From IMG/VR virus record IMGVR_UViG_3300049726_000068, positions 1 to 47,877 of that record: a stretch of 47,877 nt of DNA; one strand, 5' to 3'. Shown here piece by piece: positions 21,754 through 27,927 of this stretch. The DNA comes from a virus. Position 1 is the stretch's first letter. Each line of letters begins with the position of its first letter. The position numbers and the translations under genes were made by a program. The notes under the pieces were generated by a model. The model saw only the letters and a program-made list of their open reading frames with translations. It ran no database searches and had not been told where the DNA came from.

Positions 21754-21884
21754 TTACGCCTAACGGTGGCGGTATCAGCAGTATTTGCATCACAAAACTT
21801 AAATTGAAAAACAAATGACAAAATTAGCAAAAAACAATCCACAAGGCACGGCAAATATTGCTGATGACCGTGTGTTAGGCAACG
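21754..21884 (+). other. attC5-like site (131 bases), the clearest copy
   Basis: R'' TTACGCCTAAC (21754-21764) and R' GTTAGGCAACG (21874-21884) give a perfect 7-bp RYYYAAC/GTTRRRY pair. Spacers GGTGG and the three bases before GTT do not pair. L'' CGGTATCAGCAGTATTTGC pairs with L' GCAAATATTGCTGATGACCG with one mismatch and one extrahelical base. This is the textbook attC layout. The ATG of the next gene (21815) lies in the loop. Confidence 0.92.
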
Positions 21885-22240
21885 TTTTAATTGCCGATTT
21901 TTTAGGATGGGAAAATTATGGTGATGGTAAAACATACAAGTTTCCAAATTTATATCCGATTTACAATATAAACGATGTGGAAAATTCAGGTTGGACAAGC
22001 GACCAAATAGAAAATGCAGAATTTGATAAACGATGGGATTGGATTATGCCTGTCGTATTAAAAATAAATACAACAAGATATTTCTTTTTTATGGATAGTT
22101 ATGTTGTTAGAATTTGCAAGTTCGGCGATGGTTCTGGTGAAATAAGTAGAAAAGCATATTTTAAAAAAGAAGATGCTTTAAGTAGTGTTTATTCTGTAAT
22201 TGTAAAATGGTTGCAGTATCGCTCCTTAAATGTTGCCTAA
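21815..22240 (+). CDS. Cassette 6 protein, starts in the attC5 loop (141 aa)
   Basis: Residues 1-20 (MTKLAKNNPQGTANIADDRV) are encoded by the loop and right arm of attC5; residues LGNVLIADFLGWE onwards come from cassette 6. The body matches a type common in Bacteroidota phages: 'n.liadFlg', then FDKRWDWIMPVVLKI. No ATG is available in frame inside the cassette before this core, so translation seems to need the upstream site. The TAA stop lies within R'' of attC6. Function unknown. Confidence 0.65.
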   Translation: MTKLAKNNPQGTANIADDRVLGNVLIADFLGWENYGDGKTYKFPNLYPIYNINDVENSGWTSDQIENAEFDKRWDWIMPVVLKINTTRYFFFMDSYVVRICKFGDGSGEISRKAYFKKEDALSSVYSVIVKWLQYRSLNVA

Positions 22241-22367
22241 CGATCTAGGCTATACGTCAGGGCTGGATTACGGGCGTAAAATTGTCAAATTACTAAAAAA
22301 TTAATGCGAAATATGAAAGATAAAGAACCGATACTGCCAGACTTGCGGATAGCCGAAGTTATTGCCC
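22232..22367 (+). other. attC6-like site (136 bases)
   Basis: R'' GTTGCCTAAC (22232-22241) contains the stop codon of cassette 6. L'' GGCTATACGTCAGGGCTGG pairs imperfectly with L' CTGCCAGACTTGCGGATAGCC. R' is GTTATTGCCC (22358-22367). R'' matches the R' of attC5, not its own R'. The L arms resemble those of attC10 and of the solitary minus-strand site. Confidence 0.85.
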
Positions 22368-23047
22368 AGCCTTTCGGTACGTTCATAAATTCCGATTGTC
22401 TGTCAGTTATGAAAGGCTTTTCAGATAAGCAATTTGATCTGGCTATTGTCGATGTGCCGTATGGAATTGGCGAAGATGGAAGCCGAAATAAAACACGGAC
22501 TGGAGGTTTAGCAAAGCCTAAAGATTATAAACCTTATGCCGGAAATGATTTAACCGCTCCTGAAGCTGAATATTGGTACGAATTAAGGCGAATAAGCAAG
22601 AATCAAATTGTTTGGGGCGCAAACCACTTTATAAGCAAATTACCGATTGATAGTAGCTGTTGGATAGTTTGGGATAAAGAGAATGGTGAAACTGATTTCG
22701 CTGATTGTGAATTAGCTTGGACATCGTTTGATACTGCCGTTAGAAAATTTCGGTGGAAATGGAGCGGAATGTTGCAGCAGAATATGAAAAACAAGCAACA
22801 ACACATACACCCAAACGAAAAACCGATTGAGCTTTATGAATGGCTTTTAAAAACCTACGCAAAACCGAATGATCAAATTATTGATACTCATTTAGGTTCT
22901 GCCAGTATTGGAATTGCCGTTGATAAGGTCAATAAATTAGATCACATGAACCTTACTCTCACCGGAATCGAATTAGATTCATACTATTTTAAGAAAGCTA
23001 TGTCAAGATTAAATGAGTATTCCAGTCAGACTGCGATGTCGTTTTAA
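22304..23047 (+). CDS. DNA methyltransferase of the N4/N6 type, cassette 7 (247 aa)
   Basis: The protein has the amino-methyltransferase motifs: DLAIVDVPYGIG near residue 50 (DPPY-like catalytic motif, as DVPY), NQIVWGANHF, HPNEKPIELYEWLLKTYA, and DTHLGSASIGIA (SAM-binding motif; normally FxGxG). It would methylate adenine or cytosine amino groups in DNA. The order (catalytic motif first) is beta-like. The ATG lies in the attC6 loop; residues from about VIAQPF on come from the cassette. No cognate nuclease is nearby, so protection from host restriction is likely. Confidence 0.85.
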   Translation: MRNMKDKEPILPDLRIAEVIAQPFGTFINSDCLSVMKGFSDKQFDLAIVDVPYGIGEDGSRNKTRTGGLAKPKDYKPYAGNDLTAPEAEYWYELRRISKNQIVWGANHFISKLPIDSSCWIVWDKENGETDFADCELAWTSFDTAVRKFRWKWSGMLQQNMKNKQQHIHPNEKPIELYEWLLKTYAKPNDQIIDTHLGSASIGIAVDKVNKLDHMNLTLTGIELDSYYFKKAMSRLNEYSSQTAMSF

Positions 23048-23049
23048 GG

Positions 23050-23187
23050 TTGGCAATAACGTTGAGTATTGGCGATGTTGCCGTTTTAACAGCACTTAAT
23101 TATCAAATTACTAAACACTTTATAAAATGGAAAACACTTCAAATACCCACGAAAACGGCAATAACGCTAATACTGAGTTATGTGGCG
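23050..23187 (+). other. attC7-like site (138 bases)
   Basis: R'' TTGGCAATAAC (23050-23060), L'' GAGTATTGGCGATGTTGCCG, L' CGGCAATAACGCTAATACT, R' GTTATGTGGCG (23177-23187). R'' pairs with the R' of attC6 (GTTATTGCCC). The loop contains the ATG at 23127 that serves the next gene. Confidence 0.85.
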
Positions 23188-23423
23188 TTATTGATAAAGA
23201 ATTAGCGAACTGGATTTATTACGAAGATGGCCATATTTACTATTGTTTTGACTGCGTTCAAAAAAGGGTTGATGAAATTAATGCAAATAAAGAATTTGCG
23301 GAGGATATAGATTATGAGGGCGGTGATGACTGTGGTTATTATCAGGATTATGCAGACGACGAAGAAGCTGTTGAATGCTGCAAATGCGGTAAACCGCTAT
23401 TCTCAACTGGCGTGGATGCTTAA
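23127..23423 (+). CDS. Cassette 8 protein, Cys-rich, starts in the attC7 loop (98 aa)
   Basis: The first 17 residues (MENTSNTHENGNNANTE) are encoded by attC7, and the rest (LCGVIDKELANWIYYEDGH) by cassette 8. Cysteine pairs YYCFDC and ECCKCGKP form a likely zinc ribbon around an acidic middle. No in-frame start lies inside the cassette before WIYY. It ends directly before R'' of attC8. The cellular role is unknown; zinc-ribbon proteins of this size often bind protein or nucleic acid. Confidence 0.6.
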   Translation: MENTSNTHENGNNANTELCGVIDKELANWIYYEDGHIYYCFDCVQKRVDEINANKEFAEDIDYEGGDDCGYYQDYADDEEAVECCKCGKPLFSTGVDA

Positions 23424-23559
23424 TGCCACATAACGTTGATGCTATGAAAAGTAGCGGATTTAAAGGCACTGATTTATCAAACGAGATGAAGTAAATTAAT
23501 AGTAATAACTTGGCAATTAACACTAAACCGCTATTTTTTATAGCATGTGTTAGCTGTCG
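23424..23559 (+). other. attC8-like site (136 bases)
   Basis: R'' TGCCACATAAC (23424-23434), L'' GATGCTATGAAAAGTAGCGG, L' CCGCTATTTTTTATAGCAT, R' GTTAGCTGTCG (23549-23559). R'' and R' across this junction do not match (CACATAAC against GTTAGCTG), while R'' matches the R' of attC7. The L arms pair well. Confidence 0.85.
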
Positions 23560-23573
23560 TAATATTTTAAATT

Positions 23574-23897
23574 ATGATAAAGGTTTATATTGCAAGCCCC
23601 TACACTTTGGGAGATGTAGCAGTAAATGTAAAAATGCAAATTGATACAGTTGATGTACTAATGAATAAAGGTTTTGCACCATTTGCACCACTTTATTCGC
23701 ATTTTCAACACATGGCGCACCCAAGATCATATCAAGATTGGGTAAAAATTGATTTAGAATGGGTTAAAGTCTGTGATTGCATACTAAGATTGGAAGGTGA
23801 ATCTAAGGGTGCTGATGGAGAGGTTGAATTTGCAAAACAACTTAACATACCAGTATTTTATTCAATCGAAGAACTGTGTCTGCATTATGGCAGCTAA
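23574..23897 (+). CDS. Nucleoside 2-deoxyribosyltransferase-like protein (DUF4406-like), cassette 9 (107 aa)
   Basis: MIKVYIASPYTLGDVAVNVK opens with the YIASPYT signature of the nucleoside deoxyribosyltransferase superfamily. FAPLYSHFQHMAHPRSYQDW follows, and then CDCILRLEGESKGADGEVEF, where the SxGAxxEVE-like motif carries the usual catalytic Glu. The size fits the short DUF4406 relatives. It may act in nucleotide salvage or modification. The TAA stop is inside R'' of attC9. Confidence 0.8.
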   Translation: MIKVYIASPYTLGDVAVNVKMQIDTVDVLMNKGFAPFAPLYSHFQHMAHPRSYQDWVKIDLEWVKVCDCILRLEGESKGADGEVEFAKQLNIPVFYSIEELCLHYGS

Positions 23898-24025
23898 CGT
23901 CCGTAGGTATGGCAAGTAAAGGATTAGAAACCAGTAAACTATCAAGCTATGACGAATAGTATAGAAAACACTACCGACCGCAAACCACAGCAGCCTTTAT
24001 TTGCCATACCTGTTGTTATAAGCCG
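23889..24025 (+). other. attC9-like site (137 bases)
   Basis: R'' GGCAGCTAAC (23889-23898), L'' AGGTATGGCAAGTAAAGG, L' CCTTTATTTGCCATACCT, R' GTTATAAGCCG (24015-24025). L'' and L' pair over 18 positions with one mismatch. R'' matches R' of attC8. A short frame starts in the loop (23949-24047, 32 codons) and runs past R'. Confidence 0.88.
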
Positions 24026-24080
24026 TATTTGTTTGATTACCAACTGAAAATAAAATAATTTAAAAATAAACAGTAAATAG

Positions 24081-24111
24081 TTTGTAAATACAAAATAAAT
24101 AACTATATTTG
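24081..24111 (+). promoter_or_regulatory. Bacteroidota-type promoter inside cassette 10
   Basis: TTTG (24081-24084), 19 bases, TATATTTG (24104-24111): an exact fit to the consensus. The ATG of the 62-aa gene lies 28 bases downstream. This cassette therefore carries its own promoter, as toxin-antitoxin cassettes in integrons often do. Confidence 0.85.
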
Positions 24112-24138
24112 TTGAGTAATAATTAACAAATAGAAATT

Positions 24139-24327
24139 ATGACAGCAAATTCGGTAGTAAGTAGAGAACAGTATAACACAAGAATTGAAACTGGTGATTT
24201 TACTGAGTTAGAAAACCTAACAAAAACACAAGTAATAAAAAGCGAACAATACACTTATTACAGGTGTGAATACATTTCGCCAAATTTAAGAGTAAGTCAA
24301 ATAATAGTAGCTGTATATGAAAACTAA
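24139..24327 (+). CDS. Cassette 10 protein A (62 aa)
   Basis: A small protein beginning MTANSVVSREQYNTRIETGD with a C-terminal beta hairpin (YRCEYISPNLRVSQIIVAVY). It is driven by the promoter at 24081-24111 and overlaps the ribbon-helix-helix-like gene by 11 bases. Not recognised. The layout, small gene plus small DNA-binding gene with own promoter, is that of a toxin-antitoxin or autoregulated pair. Confidence 0.6.
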   Translation: MTANSVVSREQYNTRIETGDFTELENLTKTQVIKSEQYTYYRCEYISPNLRVSQIIVAVYEN

Positions 24328-24463
24328 AAAAGTAACAATAAGCCTGACTGCCGAACAACAGCAACAGGCAAAAACTATAAGCAAAGAGATTTTAGGAAAT
24401 GAAAATATATCTGGTTTATTCGCTTTTTGGATTAACCAGTACCTTAAATCGAAGCCGTCTTAA
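24317..24463 (+). CDS. Cassette 10 protein B, ribbon-helix-helix-like (48 aa)
   Basis: The ATG at 24317 overlaps the end of the 62-aa gene. MKTKKVTISLTAEQQQQAKT (basic strand VTISLT followed by a helix), then ISGLFAFWINQYL, fits a ribbon-helix-helix DNA-binding domain of the CopG/Arc type. The last residues, SKPS, and the stop lie in the 33-base repeat shared with cassette 1. Likely the repressor or antitoxin of the pair. Confidence 0.65.
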   Translation: MKTKKVTISLTAEQQQQAKTISKEILGNENISGLFAFWINQYLKSKPS

Positions 24464-24480
24464 TATGGCTTATAACGGTC
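24448..24480 (+). repeat. 33-base direct repeat shared by the ends of cassettes 1 and 10 (copy 2)
   Basis: Identical to 19118-19150. It spans the last codons of the 48-aa gene, the R'' box and the start of the attC10 spacer. The two unrelated genes thus end with the same residues, SKPS. Confidence 0.85.
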
Positions 24481-24607
24481 TGCAAGTACACGTCAGGGCT
24501 GGATTACGGGCTGAAACCATTATTGTCAGCGCAAAAGACCGGGCGAATAGATGCAGACCGCATCGCACCACTGCCAGACTTGCGGGTACTTTTGCTGTTA
24601 TGGGTTG
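24467..24607 (+). other. attC10-like site (141 bases)
   Basis: R'' GGCTTATAAC (24467-24476), L'' GCAAGTACACGTCAGGGCTGG, L' CTGCCAGACTTGCGGGTACTTTTGC (with a bulge), R' GTTATGGGTTG (24597-24607). The R'' matches R' of attC9. The L arms share CAGGGCTGG / CTGCCAGACTTG with attC6 and with the solitary site at 12734-12870. Confidence 0.85.
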
Positions 24608-24673
24608 TTTTATTTAGAATCAATATAAACTAAGTAAATACTTAAAATATTTTCATTTATTTTCATTTACCTA

Positions 24674-24704
24674 TTGACTGGTATTAAGTAAATGCTTATC
24701 TTTG
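24674..24704 (+). promoter_or_regulatory. Bacteroidota-type promoter inside cassette 11
   Basis: TTGA (24674-24677), 19 bases, TATCTTTG (24697-24704). The -7 box is perfect, and the -33 box differs from TTTG in two positions. The ATG of the 97-aa gene lies 31 bases downstream at 24735. Confidence 0.7.
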
Positions 24705-24734
24705 GTCTATACAAAAACAATAAAACAACACATC

Positions 24735-25028
24735 ATGGCAACTTTAGAAATCGGACAAAAAGGAAAATTAGGAAATGAAGTTTTAACAGTAGTTTCTTTT
24801 AATGAAATGACTTTCAAATGCGACAACGGCAAATCATACATGATCGCAACTGCAAGATGGATGACTGAAGGAATTGAAACAGCAGCCCCAAAAGCAAAGA
24901 AAGCAAGAAAATACAATGCAGCACCTGCCAACTACGAACAAGAAATCAATGAAAAATCAGACGTTCGCAAATTTGAAGAAATGCAAGAAAAATCAAGAAT
25001 GAATCAAAGAGGTTCTTGGATGAGATAA
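24735..25028 (+). CDS. Cassette 11 protein A (97 aa)
   Basis: The ATG at 24735 is preferred to a TTG that overlaps the promoter. The N-terminal half is a small beta domain (LEIGQKGKLGNEVLTVVSFN), like an SH3-type barrel, and the C-terminal half is a Lys/Arg-rich, probably disordered tail (PKAKKARKYNAAPANYEQ) ending with a charged helix. It could bind nucleic acid. Not recognised as a family. Confidence 0.6.
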   Translation: MATLEIGQKGKLGNEVLTVVSFNEMTFKCDNGKSYMIATARWMTEGIETAAPKAKKARKYNAAPANYEQEINEKSDVRKFEEMQEKSRMNQRGSWMR

Positions 25029-25049
25029 TAACCACTTAAAAACTAAAAA

Positions 25050-25295
25050 ATGAAAACTTACTTATTGATCAAAACAAAAGCAGGTGAACGCAAAGGAACT
25101 GAAATTTCAAATTTCATTGGTGAAAATGAGAATGATCCGAAAATGCTGGACGAAGCAAAAAGTTATTTAACTGACTGGCTGAATAGTTATACAAGCATTT
25201 CAGATGAAGAAATAGCCGATTTATTTTCTGCCTTCGCTGGCAGTTTTTCTTATGACGTTTGGAACTTTGAATTAATTGAAGAAAATGACAATTAA
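25050..25295 (+). CDS. Cassette 11 protein B (81 aa)
   Basis: An acidic protein beginning MKTYLLIKTKAGERKGTEIS, with a helix-rich second half (KSYLTDWLNSYTSISDEEIADLF). The middle gene of three in this cassette; its end overlaps the small HTH-like gene by 11 bases. Function unknown. Confidence 0.6.
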   Translation: MKTYLLIKTKAGERKGTEISNFIGENENDPKMLDEAKSYLTDWLNSYTSISDEEIADLFSAFAGSFSYDVWNFELIEENDN

Positions 25296-25476
25296 CGAAC
25301 TAAAAAAAGAACTTGGCTTAACCAATACGGAAATAGCCGAGTTCTTTGATTTGTCGCCAATTGCGTATGCAAATAGCAGCGCAAAAGTCCGTTATGAAGC
25401 TGCACTCTGTCGATTCTTTGAGGTAGTCAAAGAAAAACTCAATGTCGATGAAAAGAGCGACTTAAATAACCCATAA
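25285..25476 (+). CDS. Cassette 11 protein C, small HTH-like (63 aa)
   Basis: The ATG at 25285 gives MTINELKKELGLTNTEIAEF, a good helix-turn-helix opening: TNTEIAEFFDLSPIAYANSS. The rest is a dimerisation-type helix (AALCRFFEVVKEKL). It overlaps the 81-aa gene, and its TAA stop is inside R'' of attC11. It may autoregulate the cassette. Confidence 0.6.
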   Translation: MTINELKKELGLTNTEIAEFFDLSPIAYANSSAKVRYEAALCRFFEVVKEKLNVDEKSDLNNP

Positions 25477-25607
25477 CGGCTGCGGGTATGAAATCGGTTG
25501 GGATTGCGAAGTACAACCCTATCAAGTTGCAAGACACTTGCTATGGGCTACTAAGTTGGATTAACCACTAAAGCCCAACTGTTTTATACCACGTGTTAGT
25601 TGTCTGG
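25468..25607 (+). other. attC11-like site (140 bases)
   Basis: R'' AACCCATAAC (25468-25477), L'' GGGTATGAAATCGGTTGGG, L' CCCAACTGTTTTATACC, R' GTTAGTTGTCTGG (25595-25607). R'' pairs with R' of attC10 and not with its own R'. Its L arms are nearly identical to those of attC12, which suggests a recent common origin. Confidence 0.88.
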
Positions 25608-25667
25608 TGCGGCAATTACCACAGAACTAAAATAGAAGCACTGAATTAGTAATTTATTTTTTTAGCG

Positions 25668-26447
25668 ATGGCATTAATTTTATTTGGACACGAAGAATCA
25701 CAAGCTTGTACAATAGCATTTAGGGAACTTGGGCATGAAGCTTATTCATGTGATTTAAAACCATGTTCCGGCGGGCATCCTGAATGGCATTTACAAATGG
25801 ATGTTTTTAAAGCTGCCTGGTTGAAAAAATGGGACGCTGCTGTATTTTTCCCTGATTGCACTTATATGACATCTTCTGGATTATTCCGCAATATAAACCA
25901 CCCGATAAGGGCTGAAAAAACCGAAAAAGCACTTAGGCATGTTCGGGATTTAATGAACCTGGATATTGAGCATATAGGAATCGAAAACCCTGTTGGTTGC
26001 ATAAGTACCCGTATTTTCTGGTATGTTGGTGGTGAAAATGGGGAACCAAGATGGGAAGTTTACCCGATAGTTTTAGAACATGGTGCCAGGAAAGCTGACC
26101 AAACTATACAGCCATACCAGTTTAACGAAGATGCAAGCAAAAGAACTTGTTTATGGCTTAAAAATTTGCCTAAACTTAAACCTACTGGATTTTACCCACC
26201 GCGAATTGTTGACGGGAAACCAAGATGGAGCAATCAAACTGATAGTGGACAAAATAAACTGCCACCTTCAGAAAATAGAGCGGAATTAAGAAGTAAAACA
26301 TACTTGGGGATTGCAAAGGCTATGGCTGAACAATGGACTCCTATTCTTAACGGTTTTGAAAAAACTGCAGCGGGCGGGCAAAAAATAAATTACGGTCAAG
26401 CTCAGATGAACTTATTTTCGGAGCATGAACGTAGCACTTGCAACTAA
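25668..26447 (+). CDS. Cytosine-C5 DNA methyltransferase-like protein, cassette 12 (259 aa)
   Basis: The N-terminal ILFGHEESQACTIAFRELGH is the SAM-binding motif region. FFPDCTYMTSSG at residues 61-71 corresponds to the PPC catalytic loop (Cys64 kept, second Pro replaced by Asp), and GIENPVG at 104-110 corresponds to the ENV motif. QPYQFNEDASKRTCLWLKNL and a C-terminal SKTYLGIAKAMAEQW match the divergent phage Dcm-like family. It probably modifies phage DNA. No nuclease partner is present. The stop lies inside R'' of attC12. Confidence 0.8.
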   Translation: MALILFGHEESQACTIAFRELGHEAYSCDLKPCSGGHPEWHLQMDVFKAAWLKKWDAAVFFPDCTYMTSSGLFRNINHPIRAEKTEKALRHVRDLMNLDIEHIGIENPVGCISTRIFWYVGGENGEPRWEVYPIVLEHGARKADQTIQPYQFNEDASKRTCLWLKNLPKLKPTGFYPPRIVDGKPRWSNQTDSGQNKLPPSENRAELRSKTYLGIAKAMAEQWTPILNGFEKTAAGGQKINYGQAQMNLFSEHERSTCN

Positions 26448-26576
26448 CGGTTGGCGGTATGAAATCGGTTGGGCTTCGATGCTTGTACCTGTCAAGTTAC
26501 AACGGACTATGAAACGGGCTGAAACGCTCGAATAACCACTGACACCCAACTGTTTTATACCGTGTGTTACCGCCCG
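26438..26576 (+). other. attC12-like site (139 bases)
   Basis: R'' TTGCAACTAAC (26438-26448), L'' CGGTATGAAATCGGTTGGG, L' CCCAACTGTTTTATACCG, R' GTTACCGCCCG (26566-26576). R'' matches R' of attC11 (GTTAGTTG), while its own R' matches R'' of attC13. Confidence 0.88.
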
Positions 26577-26634
26577 TTTTTTTTGTTCTCACTAAAAATA
26601 AATAGAAATATTTTGAAAATAATTACAAAAATAC

Positions 26635-26665
26635 TTGCAAAATAGAAAAATACGTTGTATCTTTA
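26635..26665 (+). promoter_or_regulatory. Probable promoter inside cassette 13
   Basis: TTGC (26635-26638), 19 bases, TATCTTTA (26658-26665). Both boxes differ slightly from the consensus but the spacing is exact. The ATG of the 139-aa gene lies 31 bases downstream at 26696, the same distance as in cassette 11. Confidence 0.6.
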
Positions 26666-26695
26666 CTTCATCAAATAACAATAAAACATACAACA

Positions 26696-27115
26696 ATGGA
26701 ATACACAGCAAAACAAATCGAAAACGCAAAGAGAAACTACAACGCAATGATGAAAATGCAAGCTCTTTCTGATTATGATGTTGAAAATATTGGTAGAAAT
26801 ACAGCAGAACAAAGGATGGATTACCACAACAGAATAGTAAGCGAAATTCTTGCTGGCAATAAAGAATTAGAAAAAGAATGGAAATTATTTTTTTTGAAAG
26901 AAGAAGTAAAAGCAGACCAAAAAGCAGAAGCAAGCAAAGCAAAATTAAACGCAAACAAAGAAGCATCAGCCGATATTTTAGCACCTATTAAATCAATTAA
27001 AAAATTAGGTGAATTTGGAAGCTGGTTAAATACTTCTGGAAACAAATTTCGCAAAGAACATTTTTCAAAAAAATATACTCAAGAATCAGTTAACGCATTT
27101 TTATCAACTTTATAA
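26696..27115 (+). CDS. Cassette 13 protein A (139 aa)
   Basis: A helical, charged protein beginning MEYTAKQIENAKRNYNAMMK. The middle (LEKEWKLFFLKEEVKADQKA) is coiled-coil-like, and the end (GSWLNTSGNKFRKEHFSKKY) is basic. First gene of a three-gene cassette behind its own promoter. Not recognised. Confidence 0.6.
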   Translation: MEYTAKQIENAKRNYNAMMKMQALSDYDVENIGRNTAEQRMDYHNRIVSEILAGNKELEKEWKLFFLKEEVKADQKAEASKAKLNANKEASADILAPIKSIKKLGEFGSWLNTSGNKFRKEHFSKKYTQESVNAFLSTL

Positions 27116-27125
27116 AACTTACAAA

Positions 27126-27353
27126 ATGAGAACAAAAGACAAAAAAGGACTTTATTTCCAAGGCGAATTTAAAGCAAGTAATTACAGCGATGCGGTTAAA
27201 GAATTGTACCAATTAAATAAAATTCCAAGCGGATTTTGTGTGAACGAAGATTACGATGCCAATGGTTATAGCGTAGTAGATGGCAATGGAATACAACGCA
27301 TTTACGAACTTTCCCCAAAAGAATTTTATAACGCATTTATGAATTTGGAATAA
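27126..27353 (+). CDS. Cassette 13 protein B (75 aa)
   Basis: A small protein beginning MRTKDKKGLYFQGEFKASNY with a mixed alpha/beta pattern (SGFCVNEDYDANGYSVVDGN). It is coupled to the next gene by a TAATG overlap. Function unknown. Confidence 0.6.
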   Translation: MRTKDKKGLYFQGEFKASNYSDAVKELYQLNKIPSGFCVNEDYDANGYSVVDGNGIQRIYELSPKEFYNAFMNLE

Positions 27354-27526
27354 TGAACCGCCAAAACGTAATAGTAGTAATTGCTCCGACTTTAGAAGTT
27401 TGGGGCAATTTTAAAAAGTTGTGTGAGGCTAAAGGATTTGATGTTTTGCCGTATCATTCGCTAAAATCGAAGCCTTTTCCGATTATTCACAACGACTGGA
27501 TTATCCACAAAGTGCCGTTTCTTTAA
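27353..27526 (+). CDS. Cassette 13 protein C (57 aa)
   Basis: The frame starts in the TAATG overlap with the 75-aa gene and ends 1 base before R'' of attC13. The product begins MNRQNVIVVIAPTLEVWGNF and ends IHNDWIIHKVPFL, with a strand-helix-strand pattern. The position, exactly filling the space to the attC site, supports it as a real gene. Not recognised. Confidence 0.6.
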   Translation: MNRQNVIVVIAPTLEVWGNFKKLCEAKGFDVLPYHSLKSKPFPIIHNDWIIHKVPFL

Positions 27527-27527
27527 A

Positions 27528-27625
27528 TGGGCGGTAACGTTTGGTGTATGTGCCGTGCCAAACGCAGAACTTTCAAATCACGGCTAAAACTATCTGGCAT
27601 GGCATATACACCGTGTTAGGCAACG
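27528..27625 (+). other. attC13-like site (98 bases, short loop)
   Basis: R'' TGGGCGGTAAC (27528-27538), L'' GGTGTATGTGCCGTGCC, L' GGCATGGCATATACACC, R' GTTAGGCAACG (27615-27625). The L arms pair with two mismatches. R'' is complementary to R' of attC12 (GTTACCGCCCG). Confidence 0.9.
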
Positions 27626-27634
27626 TTTTTAATT

Positions 27635-27925
27635 ATGAATTATTGGTTAACCCCCACTGGACAGGTATTTCAAGGCGAAGTAGGTGGCGGTTCTTGGCAC
27701 ACAAGACTATGTAATTCATATCTTGATAAACATGAGCAGTTACAGGAACGTTTTTGGAATTGGTACGATAAAGGAATGGGATATACTCATGATTTTTTTG
27801 AAATCGAATTGAGATGGGTGAGATATTGTGATTGGGGTAAAATAGGATGGGTAGTATCTCCCGATAGAAGATTGACTAAGAAGCAAAAAGAAAAGATGTT
27901 TGAACTTACTGGTGATGTTTTTTAA
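27635..27925 (+). CDS. Cassette 14 protein (96 aa)
   Basis: The last cassette gene begins MNYWLTPTGQVFQGEVGGGS and is rich in Trp and Tyr (ERFWNWYDKGMGYTHDFFEI). LRWVRYCDWGKIGWVVSPDR is a recognisable conserved-looking core, but the family has no function that I know. It ends 2 bases before the terminal R'' box. Confidence 0.6.
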   Translation: MNYWLTPTGQVFQGEVGGGSWHTRLCNSYLDKHEQLQERFWNWYDKGMGYTHDFFEIELRWVRYCDWGKIGWVVSPDRRLTKKQKEKMFELTGDVF

Positions 27926-27927
27926 AT

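Noticed and set aside
23949-24047. 32-codon frame starting in the attC9 loop
   Set aside because: It fits the loop-start pattern but stops 22 bases after R' and has no gene-like body, so it is mentioned with attC9 and not listed as a gene.
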